From Pseudomonas jessenii (GTDB lineage Bacteria > Pseudomonadota > Gammaproteobacteria > Pseudomonadales > Pseudomonadaceae), in NCBI RefSeq assembly GCF_002236115.1, contig NZ_NIWT01000001.1:434001-498000 (forward strand): a DNA stretch of 64,000 bases, written 5' to 3'. The translations under genes and the position numbers were made by a program. The notes beneath the pieces are model-generated. The model ran no database searches. It was not told the DNA's origin and saw only the letters and a list, made by a program, of their open reading frames with translations. Below are positions 54,355-64,000 of this stretch, in pieces (the first letter of the stretch is position 1; the number at the start of each line of letters is the position of its first letter).

Positions 54355-55314
54355 ATGGACGTCCCGATGCAGAACGATCAAGCCCTTACCCGTGACAGCC
54401 TTTATGGCACGGCCGCTGAAAGTACCTACGCCGGTATCACCAGTTTCATGCGTCGCCGTTACAGTCGTGACTTGCGTGGCGTTGATGTGGCCGTCAGTGG
54501 CGTGCCGTTCGACACGGCCACCAGCAACCGCCCCGGCGCACGCTTCGGGCCCCGGGGCATTCGCGCCGCCTCGGCCGGGATCGCCTGGGAACGGCACTGG
54601 CCGTGGACGTTTGACCCGTTTGATCATCTGGCAGTCATCGACTACGGCGATTGCGATTTCGACTATGGTTCGCCGCAATCGACGCCCGAAATGATCGAAG
54701 CCCACGCCGAGCACATCCTCAATGCGGGCAGCGCGATGCTGACCTTTGGCGGCGATCACTTCATTACTTACCCGCTGCTCAAGGCCCATGCGCGAAAGCA
54801 CGGGGCATTGTCGCTGATCCACTTCGACGCCCACAGCGACACCTGGCCGGACGAAGAGGGCAAGCGCATCGACCATGGCACCATGTTCTGGCACGCGGCC
54901 AGGGAAGGGCTGGTGGACCCGTCGCGCTCGGTACAAATCGGCTTGCGCACCACCAACGATGATCATCAGGGCTTTCAGGTGCTCGACGCACGGCAGGTGC
55001 ACCGCCGTGGCTGCGAGGCGATAGTCGAGGCGATTCGCGCGCGGGTCGGCGACAACCCTGTGTACCTGACCTTCGACATCGACTGCCTCGATCCGGCGTT
55101 CGCGCCTGGCACCGGAACACCGGTGTGCGGCGGTTTGAGCACGGTGCAGGCGCTGGAGATTCTCGGCGGTTTGCGCGGGATCAACCTGGTGGGCATGGAC
55201 GTGGTGGAAGTGGCACCGGCCTATGACAGCGCGGAGATCACCTCACTGGCGGCGGCGACGCTGGCGATGGAGATGCTGTGTCTGTATGCGGCAAGGCATA
55301 AGGTCGATAAGTAA
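54355..55314 (+). CDS. speB: Agmatinase SpeB
   Basis: A 319-residue ureohydrolase that converts agmatine to putrescine and urea. Binuclear manganese ligands are visible in FGGDHFITYP, HFDAHSDTWPD and FDIDCLDPAFAPGTGTP. Segments such as ERHWPWTFDPFDHLAVIDYG and VGMDVVEVAPAYDSAEITSL match E. coli SpeB more closely than the guanidinobutyrase GbuA, which supports agmatine as substrate. AGGAG six to ten bases before the ATG supports the start. It lies in one unit with the polyamine-binding protein gene. Confidence 0.88.
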   Translation: MDVPMQNDQALTRDSLYGTAAESTYAGITSFMRRRYSRDLRGVDVAVSGVPFDTATSNRPGARFGPRGIRAASAGIAWERHWPWTFDPFDHLAVIDYGDCDFDYGSPQSTPEMIEAHAEHILNAGSAMLTFGGDHFITYPLLKAHARKHGALSLIHFDAHSDTWPDEEGKRIDHGTMFWHAAREGLVDPSRSVQIGLRTTNDDHQGFQVLDARQVHRRGCEAIVEAIRARVGDNPVYLTFDIDCLDPAFAPGTGTPVCGGLSTVQALEILGGLRGINLVGMDVVEVAPAYDSAEITSLAAATLAMEMLCLYAARHKVDK

Positions 55315-55323
55315 TACGCCTGA

Positions 55324-55418
55324 CCCTGTGGGAGCGAGCTTGCTCGCGATGGCGGTCGATCAGCCGACATGGATGTTGAATGTTCCGCCCTCATTGCGAG
55401 CAAGCTCGCTCCCACAGT
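55324..55418. repeat. REPIN after speB
   Basis: An inverted REP pair (about 55326-55350 and 55391-55417) between speB and the convergent aldo/keto reductase gene; it may end both transcripts. Confidence 0.92.
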
Positions 55419-55429
55419 TTTGATTTGTG

Positions 55430-56482
55430 TCAGGCCACCGGAATGATTGGCAGGTCGAGGATCTGACCACCGCTGAACCGCGCGAACGAACCGGAAATGG
55501 ATTCGTGCGGCACGCCTTTGGCCACGTCACTGACGCCATCCAGTCGTGCCAGTTGTTCGCTGCTCAATTGCACATTCAGCGCGCCCAACGTCGCATCCAG
55601 CTGCTCACGGGTCCGGGAACCGAGGATCGGAATCAGCGCCGTGGTCGAGCGTCTGGCTTTTTCCCGCAGCCAGGCGATGGCCACGTGGGTCGGGCTGGCG
55701 TCCAGTTCTGCGGCGACATCGATCAAGGTGTCGAGCAGGGCGGTTTCGCGGGCGCTTTTTTCGGCGTGGATCAGCACGCCGAGCTTGTTCGCACGGTTGT
55801 CGCCCTCACTGTTGCGGTACTTACCGGTCAGGAAGCCGCCACCCAGCGGCGACCACAAGGTCGCGGCCAGGCCCAGGGCTTCGGCCATTGGTAGTTGTTC
55901 ACGCTCGGCGGTGCGTTCGGCAAGGCTGTACTCGACCTGGATCGCGGCAATCGGCGCAAAACCGCGTACCTCGGCCAGCAGGTCGGCGCGGGCGATGCGC
56001 CAGGCGGGGAAGTTCGAAAGCCCGGCGTAATGAATCTTGCCGGCACTGACCAGATCGTCGAAGCCGCGCAGGATCTCTTCCATGGGCGTGACGCCGTCGC
56101 TCATGTGCGCCCAGAACAGGTCGATATGCTCGGTCTTCAGCCGTTTCAGGCTTTCTTCGACGGCGCGCACCATGTTCTTGCGGCTGTTGCCAGTGTGGGA
56201 AATGCCGGCTGCCGGTGTAGTCCCGAGGGTGTATTTGGTGGCGATGACCAGGCGATCCCGTTCTACGGCGATGAATTCGCTGAGCATGGCCTCGGACTGC
56301 CCGCCCTGATAGCCATTGGCGGTATCGATGAAATTGCCACCGGCTTCCAGATAACCATCAAAAATCCGTCTGGCTTCGTCACGCTCGGCGCCATGGCCCC
56401 AACCGGTACCGAAATTACCCGCGCCCAGCGCCAGTTCGGAAACACGCAAGCCGGTTTTACGACCGAAAACTTTGTAATGCAT
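55430..56482 (-). CDS. Aldo/keto reductase
   Basis: A 350-residue aldo/keto reductase. It has a complete N-terminus (MHYKVFGRKTGLRVSELALG), the catalytic Asp and Tyr in FIDTANGYQGG, Lys in VIATKYTLG, His in DLFWAHMSD, and the cofactor-binding ALIPILGSRTREQLDAT. The ATG at 56482 follows GGAG. Physiological substrate is unknown. A notable AT-rich inverted repeat lies directly upstream at 56512-56541, the likely control region shared with the divergent zapE side. Confidence 0.86.
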   Translation of the reverse strand: MHYKVFGRKTGLRVSELALGAGNFGTGWGHGAERDEARRIFDGYLEAGGNFIDTANGYQGGQSEAMLSEFIAVERDRLVIATKYTLGTTPAAGISHTGNSRKNMVRAVEESLKRLKTEHIDLFWAHMSDGVTPMEEILRGFDDLVSAGKIHYAGLSNFPAWRIARADLLAEVRGFAPIAAIQVEYSLAERTAEREQLPMAEALGLAATLWSPLGGGFLTGKYRNSEGDNRANKLGVLIHAEKSARETALLDTLIDVAAELDASPTHVAIAWLREKARRSTTALIPILGSRTREQLDATLGALNVQLSSEQLARLDGVSDVAKGVPHESISGSFARFSGGQILDLPIIPVA

Positions 56483-56511
56483 GGGATGACTCCAGAGGGA
56501 TGGCGACAAGG

Positions 56512-56541
56512 TTTAATAGATTATCTAAAACATCTATTAAA
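56512..56541. promoter_or_regulatory. AT-rich inverted repeat between aldo/keto reductase and zapE genes
   Basis: TTTAATAGA, 12 bases, TCTATTAAA: a perfect 9-base inverted repeat, with a second nested palindrome TAGATTATCTA (56517-56527). It starts 30 bases before the reductase ATG and contrasts with the GC-rich flanks, so it looks like a dimeric repressor site over a promoter. Confidence 0.55.
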
Positions 56542-56641
56542 TATGATGCTGGTAATCTAAGGCGTCAAGGTGCTTTTCCTGTCTGCACAAATCTGCCGAT
56601 CACCGGTCGCGTTATCCATGGGCAATGGCATACTGCCGCCC

Positions 56642-57760
56642 ATGACTATCGATTCCCCCTTAAGCGCCTGGCAGCATGCCATCGAACAAAAGGGCTTCGT
56701 CCAGGACGAGGCCCAGGAACATGCGGTGTGGGCGCTGCAAAAATGCCACGAAGCGTTGCACGCAGGCCGCGCGCCCATTTCCGGCGTGTACCTGTGGGGG
56801 CCGGTGGGGCGGGGCAAGACCTGGTTGATGGACCAGTTCTACCAAAGCCTGCGAGTACCGGCTCGGCGCCAGCACTTTCACCACTTCATGGGCTGGGTGC
56901 ACCAACGCTCGTTTCAACTGACCGGCACTGCCGATCCGCTCAAGGCGTTGGCCCGTGAATTGGCTGAAGAGGTTCGCGTGCTGTGTTTCGACGAACTGTT
57001 CGTCAATGACATCGGCGACGCGATCATTCTCGGGCGCCTGTTCCAGGTGATGTTCGAACAGGGCGTGGTAGTGGTCTGCACGTCCAATCTGCCGCCGGAC
57101 CAGTTGTACGCCGACGGCTTCAATCGCGACCGTTTCATGCCAGCCATCGCGGCGATCAAGCAGCACATGCAGGTGATTGCGGTGGATGGCGGGGAAGACC
57201 ATCGCCTGCATCCGGGGGCCGGTTTGCAACGTTATTGGGTGGCCGAGCCCGGTAACCCCTGCGCTTTGGGTGAAGTGTTCCAGTTGTTGAGCGTCGGCCA
57301 GTCAGTATCGAGCGAGCCGGTCAAGGTCGGTCACCGTTCCCTTGAGGTGGTCAAGGCCAGCCCGACTGTGCTCTGGACCCGTTACGCCGCGCTGTGCGAG
57401 CAACCCTTCGCGGCCATGGATTTCATCGCCCTGTGCGATACCTATGGCGCTATCCTGTTGAGTGACGTGCCCAACCTCAGCGCACAGAAACGCGCAGGGC
57501 GCATTGCCCGCGGCACCGAGGACGGTGTCGAGCGGGTGGAGGCGGGAGATCGCGAGTTGCCGCAGTTATCGGTGCATGACGATGGTGTGCGACGGTTCAT
57601 TGCCCTGGTGGACGAGTGCTACGACCGCAAGGTGCCGCTGTACCTTGAAGCGCAAGTGCCAATGGCATCGCTTTACACCGAGGGTTATCTGGAATTTCCG
57701 TTCCGCCGCACCCTCAGTCGATTGCAGGAAATGCAACTGCAGCGGTTTGCCGAAGTTTGA
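56642..57760 (+). CDS. zapE: Cell division protein ZapE (AFG1-like ATPase)
   Basis: A 372-residue AAA-type ATPase. The P-loop GVYLWGPVGRGKTWLMDQFY, Walker B VRVLCFDELFVNDIGDAI and sensor region VVVCTSNLPPDQLYADGFNR are typical of ZapE/AFG1. ZapE associates with the FtsZ ring in E. coli. The ATG at 56642 is chosen so that the protein starts close to the family start; the frame extends to 56570 without support. The neighbouring DinB gene starts 26 bases later and may be co-transcribed. Confidence 0.87.
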   Translation: MTIDSPLSAWQHAIEQKGFVQDEAQEHAVWALQKCHEALHAGRAPISGVYLWGPVGRGKTWLMDQFYQSLRVPARRQHFHHFMGWVHQRSFQLTGTADPLKALARELAEEVRVLCFDELFVNDIGDAIILGRLFQVMFEQGVVVVCTSNLPPDQLYADGFNRDRFMPAIAAIKQHMQVIAVDGGEDHRLHPGAGLQRYWVAEPGNPCALGEVFQLLSVGQSVSSEPVKVGHRSLEVVKASPTVLWTRYAALCEQPFAAMDFIALCDTYGAILLSDVPNLSAQKRAGRIARGTEDGVERVEAGDRELPQLSVHDDGVRRFIALVDECYDRKVPLYLEAQVPMASLYTEGYLEFPFRRTLSRLQEMQLQRFAEV

Positions 57761-57786
57761 TCGGGTTTTGAACGGGAGCAGCGAAC

Positions 57787-58368
57787 ATGAATCAGCCCCT
57801 GTCACACCATTTGCTGACCATGGCCTATCAGAACGCCTGGGCCAATCACCGACTGGCCAAGGCCTGGCGTCAGTTGAGCCCGCAGGAACTGAGCGCATCC
57901 CGGGTCAGCTTCTTCCCTTCGATCCGCGCCACCCTCAACCACATCCTCACCTGTGACTGGTTTTATGTGGATGCCCTGGAGCGCGAACTGCGCGGCGACG
58001 ACCCGCATCCCGATTGCCGGGTGTTTTTCAAGGAGGACGAACCCTTCCTCGTGGCAACGGACCTGGTTGGCGAACAGGCCCACGTCGACCGCCGGCTGAT
58101 CGCCTACTGCGAGCAGATGCGCGACGCCGACCTGGGCAAAATCGTGACCATCGCCCGCGACACCCCGCAACACGACAGTCGCTTGCGCCTGCTGTCCCAT
58201 TTGTTTGAACACCAGATCCATCACCGCGGCCAGATTCACGCCATGCTCAGCGGCACCTCGGTCCAGCCACCGCAACTCGACGAGTTTTTCTGCGGCGGTG
58301 AGTCGCACTTGCGGGCCGAGGATTTTGCCGAACTGGGGTGGACGGAAGCCTTGATCTGGGGCGCTTGA
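57787..58368 (+). CDS. DinB family protein
   Basis: A 193-residue four-helix-bundle protein of the DinB/YfiT group. The metal-binding histidines are in ATLNHILTCDWFYVDALE and FEHQIHHRGQIHAML. Family members include thiol-dependent transferases and many uncharacterised proteins; the name comes from damage-inducible B. subtilis DinB. No LexA site is seen upstream. The start at 57787 follows GGGAGCAGCGAAC. Function cannot be stated further. Confidence 0.85.
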   Translation: MNQPLSHHLLTMAYQNAWANHRLAKAWRQLSPQELSASRVSFFPSIRATLNHILTCDWFYVDALERELRGDDPHPDCRVFFKEDEPFLVATDLVGEQAHVDRRLIAYCEQMRDADLGKIVTIARDTPQHDSRLRLLSHLFEHQIHHRGQIHAMLSGTSVQPPQLDEFFCGGESHLRAEDFAELGWTEALIWGA

Positions 58369-58483
58369 GGCCAAAGATTTTCTCGGTTGCGATTGTCGTT
58401 GGCACGTTGCTCGCGCTATGGTCTGCGGGCACTTCAGCGTGAGTACATGCTGGGGGCTACTTCATGTGTGATCGAGGATGGAA

Positions 58484-58975
58484 ATGGACTCCGCAGAAAT
58501 TCTTGTGCTTCAGGCCAGTTACACCAATCCGGTGCACGCCGAGGCTATTTGCCTGGTGCTGAACCACTACGCCGAGGACCCGATGGGGGGCGGCCAGCCG
58601 TTGCCGGCCAATGTACTGGAGCAGCTCCCGGGCGAACTTGCCCGGCGCCCCCACGCATTCAGTGTGCTGGCCTTTGTCGGTGGCGAGCCGGCCGGGCTGG
58701 TCAATTGCTTCGAGGGGTTCTCGACGTTTGCCTGCCGGCCGCTGGTCAATGTGCATGATGTGTCGGTGATGAAAAAGTTTCGCGGCCTGGGCTTGAGCCA
58801 GAAGATGCTGCAAAAGGTCGAAGACATCGCCCGTCAACGTGGCTGCTGCAAGCTCACCCTGGAAGTGCTGGAAGGCAATGCCGTGGCCCAGGGTTCCTAT
58901 GAAAAAGCCGGTTTCGCCGCCGGCATGTTCGACCCGGCCCATGGACGGATGCTGTTCTGGACCAAGAGCCTCTGA
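58484..58975 (+). CDS. GNAT family N-acetyltransferase
   Basis: A 163-residue acetyltransferase. The acetyl-CoA-binding motif is VSVMKKFRGLGLSQKMLQKV (RGxGxSxxML type), followed by CKLTLEVLEGNAVAQGSYEK and AGF, the usual motif B. The second of two close ATG codons (58484) is chosen because GAGG lies eight bases before it, whereas the first at 58478 directly abuts that site. The substrate is unknown. The 115 bases upstream hold nothing recognised. Confidence 0.83.
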   Translation: MDSAEILVLQASYTNPVHAEAICLVLNHYAEDPMGGGQPLPANVLEQLPGELARRPHAFSVLAFVGGEPAGLVNCFEGFSTFACRPLVNVHDVSVMKKFRGLGLSQKMLQKVEDIARQRGCCKLTLEVLEGNAVAQGSYEKAGFAAGMFDPAHGRMLFWTKSL

Positions 58976-58985
58976 TTCAACAGGC

Positions 58986-59012
58986 AAAAAAAGGGCGTCC
59001 ATCAGGACGCCC
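58986..59012 (-). terminator. Rho-independent terminator of the PtrA-like gene
   Basis: GGGCGTCC, ATCA, GGACGCCC, flanked by seven A bases on the plus strand, which read as a T run after the hairpin on the minus strand. It ends the gene at 59053 and may also act on the convergent acetyltransferase gene. Confidence 0.88.
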
Positions 59013-59052
59013 GACAGTCTTCTACCTAGAACTGCAATCAGACGTCCATGGA

Positions 59053-59262
59053 TCATTTCGGTCTGTAGGTTTCAGTCATTTGTGCGGTTTGATCGTCCGG
59101 AACCCGCAGTTCAATGCTTTGGATGGGGTGGCCCAGGGCTTCTTGCTGGGCCAGTCGCAGGCTTTCGTAGTAATAGCGCATGCGTTCGGCTCCACCTTCG
59201 GCAAAAGCACTGGTTGAGCCCAAGGCCATCAGGCCGGCGAGAATCATTGCGGTGCGTTTCAT
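59053..59262 (-). CDS. Small exported protein, PtrA-like N-terminus
   Basis: A 69-residue protein with a signal peptide ending STSAFA (about residues 1-21). The mature part begins EGGAERMRYYYESLRLAQQE, the pattern I associate with the short periplasmic proteins annotated by Pseudomonas pipelines as co-regulatory protein PtrA N-terminal domain. Those were described as inducible by copper in P. aeruginosa; a link here is inference. The start at 59262 fits the signal peptide. It ends before a clear terminator. Confidence 0.6.
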   Translation of the reverse strand: MKRTAMILAGLMALGSTSAFAEGGAERMRYYYESLRLAQQEALGHPIQSIELRVPDDQTAQMTETYRPK

Positions 59263-59399
59263 GGTTTGCCTCCCACTACAGATGTCGGATGCCTTTCGTC
59301 CATGAATCAATGAAGCAGTGTCGAAATGGCATTATCCGCCGATTCGGTCAATTGGGAATCAACTTCACCAACGACCTGCATGGCTGCAACGGGAGCATG

Positions 59400-59422
59400 A
59401 AAAAGGGGCCGGAACCGGCCCC
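59400..59422 (-). terminator. Rho-independent terminator of cptA
   Basis: GGGGCCGG, AA, CCGGCCCC next to five A bases on the plus strand, which give a T run after the hairpin on the minus strand, nine bases beyond the cptA stop. Confidence 0.88.
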
Positions 59423-59430
59423 TGAAAGGA

Positions 59431-61167
59431 TTACTGCTGAACGACAGTGGGTGGCGTTTTGGGCTTCATCAGGCTGAAGTCGATCAGCGCACGCTGCTGA
59501 CGCTCATACGGGTTGCCGATCATCAATGGCCGGGCCTTGAAGCTGTCACTGACCAGGCTTTTGCTGCGATCGAGTTCGTCGAAGCTCAGGCCCGCCAGGT
59601 CGGCCCAGGTGTGAATCAGGTGCGAGCTGCTGTAAGGGCGCGAGAGATCACCCACGAGGTTCCAGTCATGGGTTGCGCGCCATTTCGGCGATGCCCAGGC
59701 CATGAACGGAATGGTGTACATCGGTGCTGTCGGCTTGTTCTCGTTGCGCCCCAAGGTGTTGTGGCCCACGGAATCGAACACGTCCTCGCCATGGTCGGAC
59801 AGGTACAGCAGGAAGCCGTTCGGATCGGTCCTGGCGTAGTCCTTGATCAGGCTGGACACCACGAAGTCGTTGTACAGCACGGCATTGTCGTAGCTGTTGT
59901 ACGTCGGCAACTGGTCATCGCGAATGCCGGCAGGCACGCCCTCAGGGTCCTGGAACCTGTCGAAGGTCGACGGGTAGCGGTACTGGTAGCTCATGTGCGT
60001 GCCGAGCAAATGCACGACGATGAGTTTGCGCGGTGCCCCGTCGGCCAGGGCCTTGTTGAAGGGCTCGATCACGTCGCCATCGTACTGGGCGGCGTTCTGG
60101 TTGCGGTTGTTGTTCAGGTACACCTGTTCATCGGCCTGTTCGGAAAAGGTCGTGAGCATGGTGTTGCGCTTGGTCATGGTCTGCTGGTTGGTGATCCAGA
60201 AGGTCTTGTAACCTGCCTGTTTCATCATGCTGACCAGCGATGGCGTCGACAGGTACAGGTCGGGGTTTTCTTCGTCGGCGAAGGTCAGGACCTGCTGCAG
60301 CGCCTCAATGGTGTAGGGGCGCGGCGTAATGACGTTGTCGAAAACGTCCAGTTGATCCTTGAGCTTGTCCAGTTCCGGCGTGGTTGCCCGGGGGTAGCCA
60401 TACAGGCTCATGCGCTGACGGTTGGTGGACTCACCGATCACCAGCACCAGGGTCGCAGGCGTGTTGGCCATTGCGTCCTTCAGGTTGTGCAGCGGTGGAA
60501 TCTTGCTGGCGCTATTGAGCATGTCCTGCATGCCGGCCAGGGTTTCCAGGTAGCGGTGATAGGCCACGGCCATCTGCCATGGCACCGCCGGCTCGATGCG
60601 GGTTTCGAACTTGTCGAAGCCTTCGGCGAAACTGCCGGTGCGTGCGGTTTGCTTGATCAGCGGATAACCGACGACCGCCATGACAATGGCCACCGCGGCC
60701 ACGATGGCCTTGCCACGGGGCAGGTACACCGGGCGCAGGCGTGTCCACAGGAACCAGGAAAAAGCGGTGTGTGCCAGGAACGCCGGCACCATCCACCAGG
60801 CAAAGTACTGGGTCATGTATTCGCCGGCTTCAGCCACGTTCGACTCAAACATGATGAAGATGACGCTCTGGGAAAACTCCTGCTGATAAATGAAGAAGTA
60901 ACCCAGGCTCGCCATGGAGCACGCCCACAGTACGACGCCGATCACGGCAGCCATGACGCGGGTTTGTCGGGGGAACAGCAACATCGGCGCCAGCCAGAAG
61001 GCGCTCATGACGAAGGCCTGGCGGAATCCGCTAAAGCCGGAGGTGCCAGTCAACTGGATGAGTAGTTGGGTGATGCCGGAAAAGTACCAGAAGAATACAA
61101 ACAGCCAGACAAATCCGGCCCAATCAAAACCTGCCGCAGTCGTGTTGCTGCGTTTAAACAAAGACAT
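59431..61167 (-). CDS. cptA: Phosphoethanolamine transferase CptA
   Basis: A 578-residue inner-membrane enzyme. Five N-terminal helices (from about 17 to 180) precede a periplasmic alkaline-phosphatase-type domain. The nucleophile threonine lies in LVLVIGESTNRQRMSLYGYP; zinc ligands are in LYLSDHGEDVFDS and VVHLLGTHMSYQYRYP. The N-terminal FDWAGFVWLFVFFWYFSGIT is that of CptA, which adds phosphoethanolamine to the heptose I of LPS, and not EptA (lipid A). This changes outer-membrane charge and can affect sensitivity to cationic peptides. It stands alone with its own terminator. The LPS site is inferred from the family. Confidence 0.86.
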   Translation of the reverse strand: MSLFKRSNTTAAGFDWAGFVWLFVFFWYFSGITQLLIQLTGTSGFSGFRQAFVMSAFWLAPMLLFPRQTRVMAAVIGVVLWACSMASLGYFFIYQQEFSQSVIFIMFESNVAEAGEYMTQYFAWWMVPAFLAHTAFSWFLWTRLRPVYLPRGKAIVAAVAIVMAVVGYPLIKQTARTGSFAEGFDKFETRIEPAVPWQMAVAYHRYLETLAGMQDMLNSASKIPPLHNLKDAMANTPATLVLVIGESTNRQRMSLYGYPRATTPELDKLKDQLDVFDNVITPRPYTIEALQQVLTFADEENPDLYLSTPSLVSMMKQAGYKTFWITNQQTMTKRNTMLTTFSEQADEQVYLNNNRNQNAAQYDGDVIEPFNKALADGAPRKLIVVHLLGTHMSYQYRYPSTFDRFQDPEGVPAGIRDDQLPTYNSYDNAVLYNDFVVSSLIKDYARTDPNGFLLYLSDHGEDVFDSVGHNTLGRNENKPTAPMYTIPFMAWASPKWRATHDWNLVGDLSRPYSSSHLIHTWADLAGLSFDELDRSKSLVSDSFKARPLMIGNPYERQQRALIDFSLMKPKTPPTVVQQ

Positions 61168-61365
61168 TCAGCGCTCCAGCCGAGAGTTCACTACCACCGC
61201 CGGGACTTGGATATCACGGACGACGAACGAGGGCCGCGCGGAATCGGGCGACCTAAACGGGTAATTGTCGTGTAACAATTGTGAAAATTTTGTGAGTTGC
61301 CAGGGGCGGCAGGGCGTGAGCCGGTGCGGAAGCAGTGCAGACCGCTCCCGCTTCAAAGAGGGGGG

Positions 61366-61548
61366 TCAGGCGAGTGGGGCGTGTTGCACCACAGCCAGGG
61401 GCTGCACTTGATTGGTTTGCAGCAGCAGCCGCAATTGTGCCAGTTCCTGCTTCAACTGATCGCGTTCGTCTTTCAACTGGCGCAATTCATCGCGACGGAT
61501 TGTGACGTAAAGGGTTTGTGCTGGCAGTGCGGTATGTACTGTGCCCAT
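61366..61548 (-). CDS. Small coiled-coil hypothetical protein
   Basis: A 60-residue protein with a central run of about 30 charged heptad-like residues (LYVTIRRDELRQLKDERDQL followed by KQELAQLRLLLQ), which predicts a short coiled coil. GAGGTGAGC before the ATG supports translation. No known domain. It is divergent from the gnd side; the 198 bases to cptA hold no gene. Confidence 0.55.
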   Translation of the reverse strand: MGTVHTALPAQTLYVTIRRDELRQLKDERDQLKQELAQLRLLLQTNQVQPLAVVQHAPLA

Positions 61549-61819
61549 TGCTCACCTCGCAAATGGCGTGTCTCAACTGTAGGTACGCCTCGAAATCCGG
61601 GGCTGACCTACTATCGGCGCCAATTTTGATTTCTTTTGCCCCAGAAGGGAACTTTTTTATTTTTCATGGTCGTTGTGTCTTCGGTTTGATTCCCGACGTT
61701 ATCCATCAGGATCGGGCACAATGCCCGGAAACTTCGTGCCAACGCTCTGGACTAACCTCATGAGTCGCGTTGGGCTATAACCTTTGACACACTTAATTTG
61801 TAGTAGGGAGCATCAGCAC

Positions 61820-62796
61820 ATGCAACTCGGGATTATTGGACTGGGCCGCATGGGCGGCAATATTGCGCGGCGCCTGATGCTCAACGGGCACACCACCGTT
61901 GTTTACGATCGCAATACCGCCTTTGTCGAAGCCTTGGCTACAGAGGGCTCCACGGGCGTCACCGATCTGCCGGCGCTGGTCGCCGGCCTGGCCAGGCCGC
62001 GTGCGGTCTGGGTCATGCTGCCAGCTGGCGCGCCGACCGAAGAAACCATCGACACCCTGAGCACCTTGCTCGATGCCGGCGATACCATCATCGACGGCGG
62101 CAACACCTTCTATAAAGACGATATCCGCCGGGCGAAGACCCTGTCGGAAAAAGGCCTGCACTACATCGACGTCGGTACCTCCGGCGGTGTCTGGGGCCTG
62201 GAGCGCGGTTACTGCATGATGATCGGCGGCGATGCCGAGACGGTTAAGCGCCTCGACCCGCTGTTCGCAACCCTGGCCCCTGGCCTGGGCGACATCCCGC
62301 GCACCAAGGACCGCAAGTCCGACGACGATCGTGCCGAGCGTGGTTACATTCATGCAGGTCCGGCCGGTTCCGGGCACTTCGTGAAGATGATCCACAACGG
62401 CATCGAATACGGAATGATGCAGGCGTTCGCAGAAGGCTTCGACATCCTCAAGACCAAAAACAGCGAGAACCTGCCGCAAGACCAGCGTTTCGACCTGAAC
62501 GTCGCCGATATCGCCGAAGTGTGGCGCCGTGGCAGCGTGGTGTCCTCGTGGTTGCTGGACCTGACTGCCGACGCCTTGGCCAGCGATCCGAAACTCGACG
62601 GTTTCTCCGGGTCCGTGGCCGACAGCGGTGAAGGTCAATGGACCATCGAAGCTGCCATGGAACAAGCGGTGCCGGTGCCGGTGCTGTCGAACTCGCTGTT
62701 CTCGCGCTACCGTTCCCGTGGGCAAGGCACCTTTGGCGACAAGATTCTCTCGGCCCAGCGCTTCGGCTTCGGCGGCCATGTGGAGACCTCGAAAAA

Positions 62797-62800
<4 letters not shown>
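61820..62800 (+). CDS. gnd: 6-phosphogluconate dehydrogenase, decarboxylating (short, NAD-type)
   Basis: A 326-residue enzyme that converts 6-phosphogluconate to ribulose 5-phosphate and CO2. The N-terminal Rossmann motif [20 protein letters not shown], the [16 protein letters not shown] segment, [20 protein letters not shown], and the catalytic region [20 protein letters not shown] are seen. At 326 residues it belongs to the short form, often NAD-dependent, and not the 470-residue NADP form. The ATG at 61820 follows AGGGAG. It overlaps zwf by four bases (ATGA), so the two are translationally coupled. Confidence 0.88.

Positions 62801-64000
<1,200 letters not shown>

Noticed and set aside
59611..61065. 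484-residue open frame on the plus strand
   Set aside because: Antisense to cptA, with low-complexity His/Val/Gly/Gln composition and no family motif.
61240..61300. ColR-type site upstream of cptA
   Set aside because: TTTTCAC is present on the minus strand, but the bases before it do not fit the rest of the remembered ColR motif.

Overview
The window reads as chromosome of a Pseudomonas of the P. fluorescens complex. Coding sequence is dense and GC-rich. Intergenic gaps repeatedly carry the REP core GTGGGAGCGAGCTTGCTCGC, usually as inverted pairs (REPINs). Gene content also points there: the PtxS/kgu 2-ketogluconate genes, pvdQ and a fpvR-like gene, dpkA, aruH, an RHS orphan, a DUF6124 protein, and gnd next to a zwf copy. 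No rRNA, tRNA, CRISPR array, insertion sequence or prophage was recognised.

Layout. 1-8.6 kb: the 3' end of a glycerate kinase gene, a DUF6124 gene with a long, possibly structured leader, aruH, a large hypothetical gene split by one frameshift, an autotransporter, a small conserved protein, and a decayed second copy of aruH. 8.6-14.1 kb: the 2-ketogluconate locus kguE-kguK-kguT-kguD with its LacI-type repressor gene ptxS and two exact PtxS operators. 14.2-21.6 kb: a DUF1345 membrane protein, then an RND efflux permease and adaptor with no outer-membrane channel gene, divergent from an OmpR-type two-component system. 21.6-24.7 kb: an RHS orphan and a TPR protein / ECF sigma / anti-sigma operon whose sigma gene seems to start at ATC. 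24.9-25.2 kb: a tandem array of REP units.

25.2-30.7 kb: a 2-hydroxyacid dehydrogenase, an exported alpha/beta hydrolase, a YqaA-like membrane protein and a DUF411 protein; then a more AT-rich stretch with unknown small genes; then an aldo/keto reductase gene and a LysR gene that appear fused head to head by a deletion. 30.7-34.7 kb: a pyoverdine-related group (Fur-like regulator, pvdQ acylase, fpvR-like anti-sigma gene) with candidate PvdS promoters. 34.9-39.8 kb: one 1610-residue dermonecrotic-toxin-type protein ending in a putative M35-like metallopeptidase domain.

40-43.8 kb: dpkA, two small proteins, and a LysR regulator divergent from a nitrilase. 43.9-52.1 kb: two convergent acyl-CoA operons (ligase, SDR dehydrogenase, thiolase, acyl-CoA dehydrogenase, enoyl-CoA hydratase; and acyl-CoA dehydrogenase plus 3-hydroxyisobutyryl-CoA hydrolase) that fit isoleucine and valine breakdown. 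52.2-55.3 kb: a LysR regulator divergent from a polyamine-binding protein and agmatinase. 55.4-61.6 kb: an aldo/keto reductase, zapE, DinB and GNAT proteins, a PtrA-like small protein, the phosphoethanolamine transferase cptA and a 60-residue protein. 61.8-64 kb: gnd and zwf, the latter cut by the window end.

Function calls rest on recognised motifs, gene order and remembered family sequences. No database search was run.
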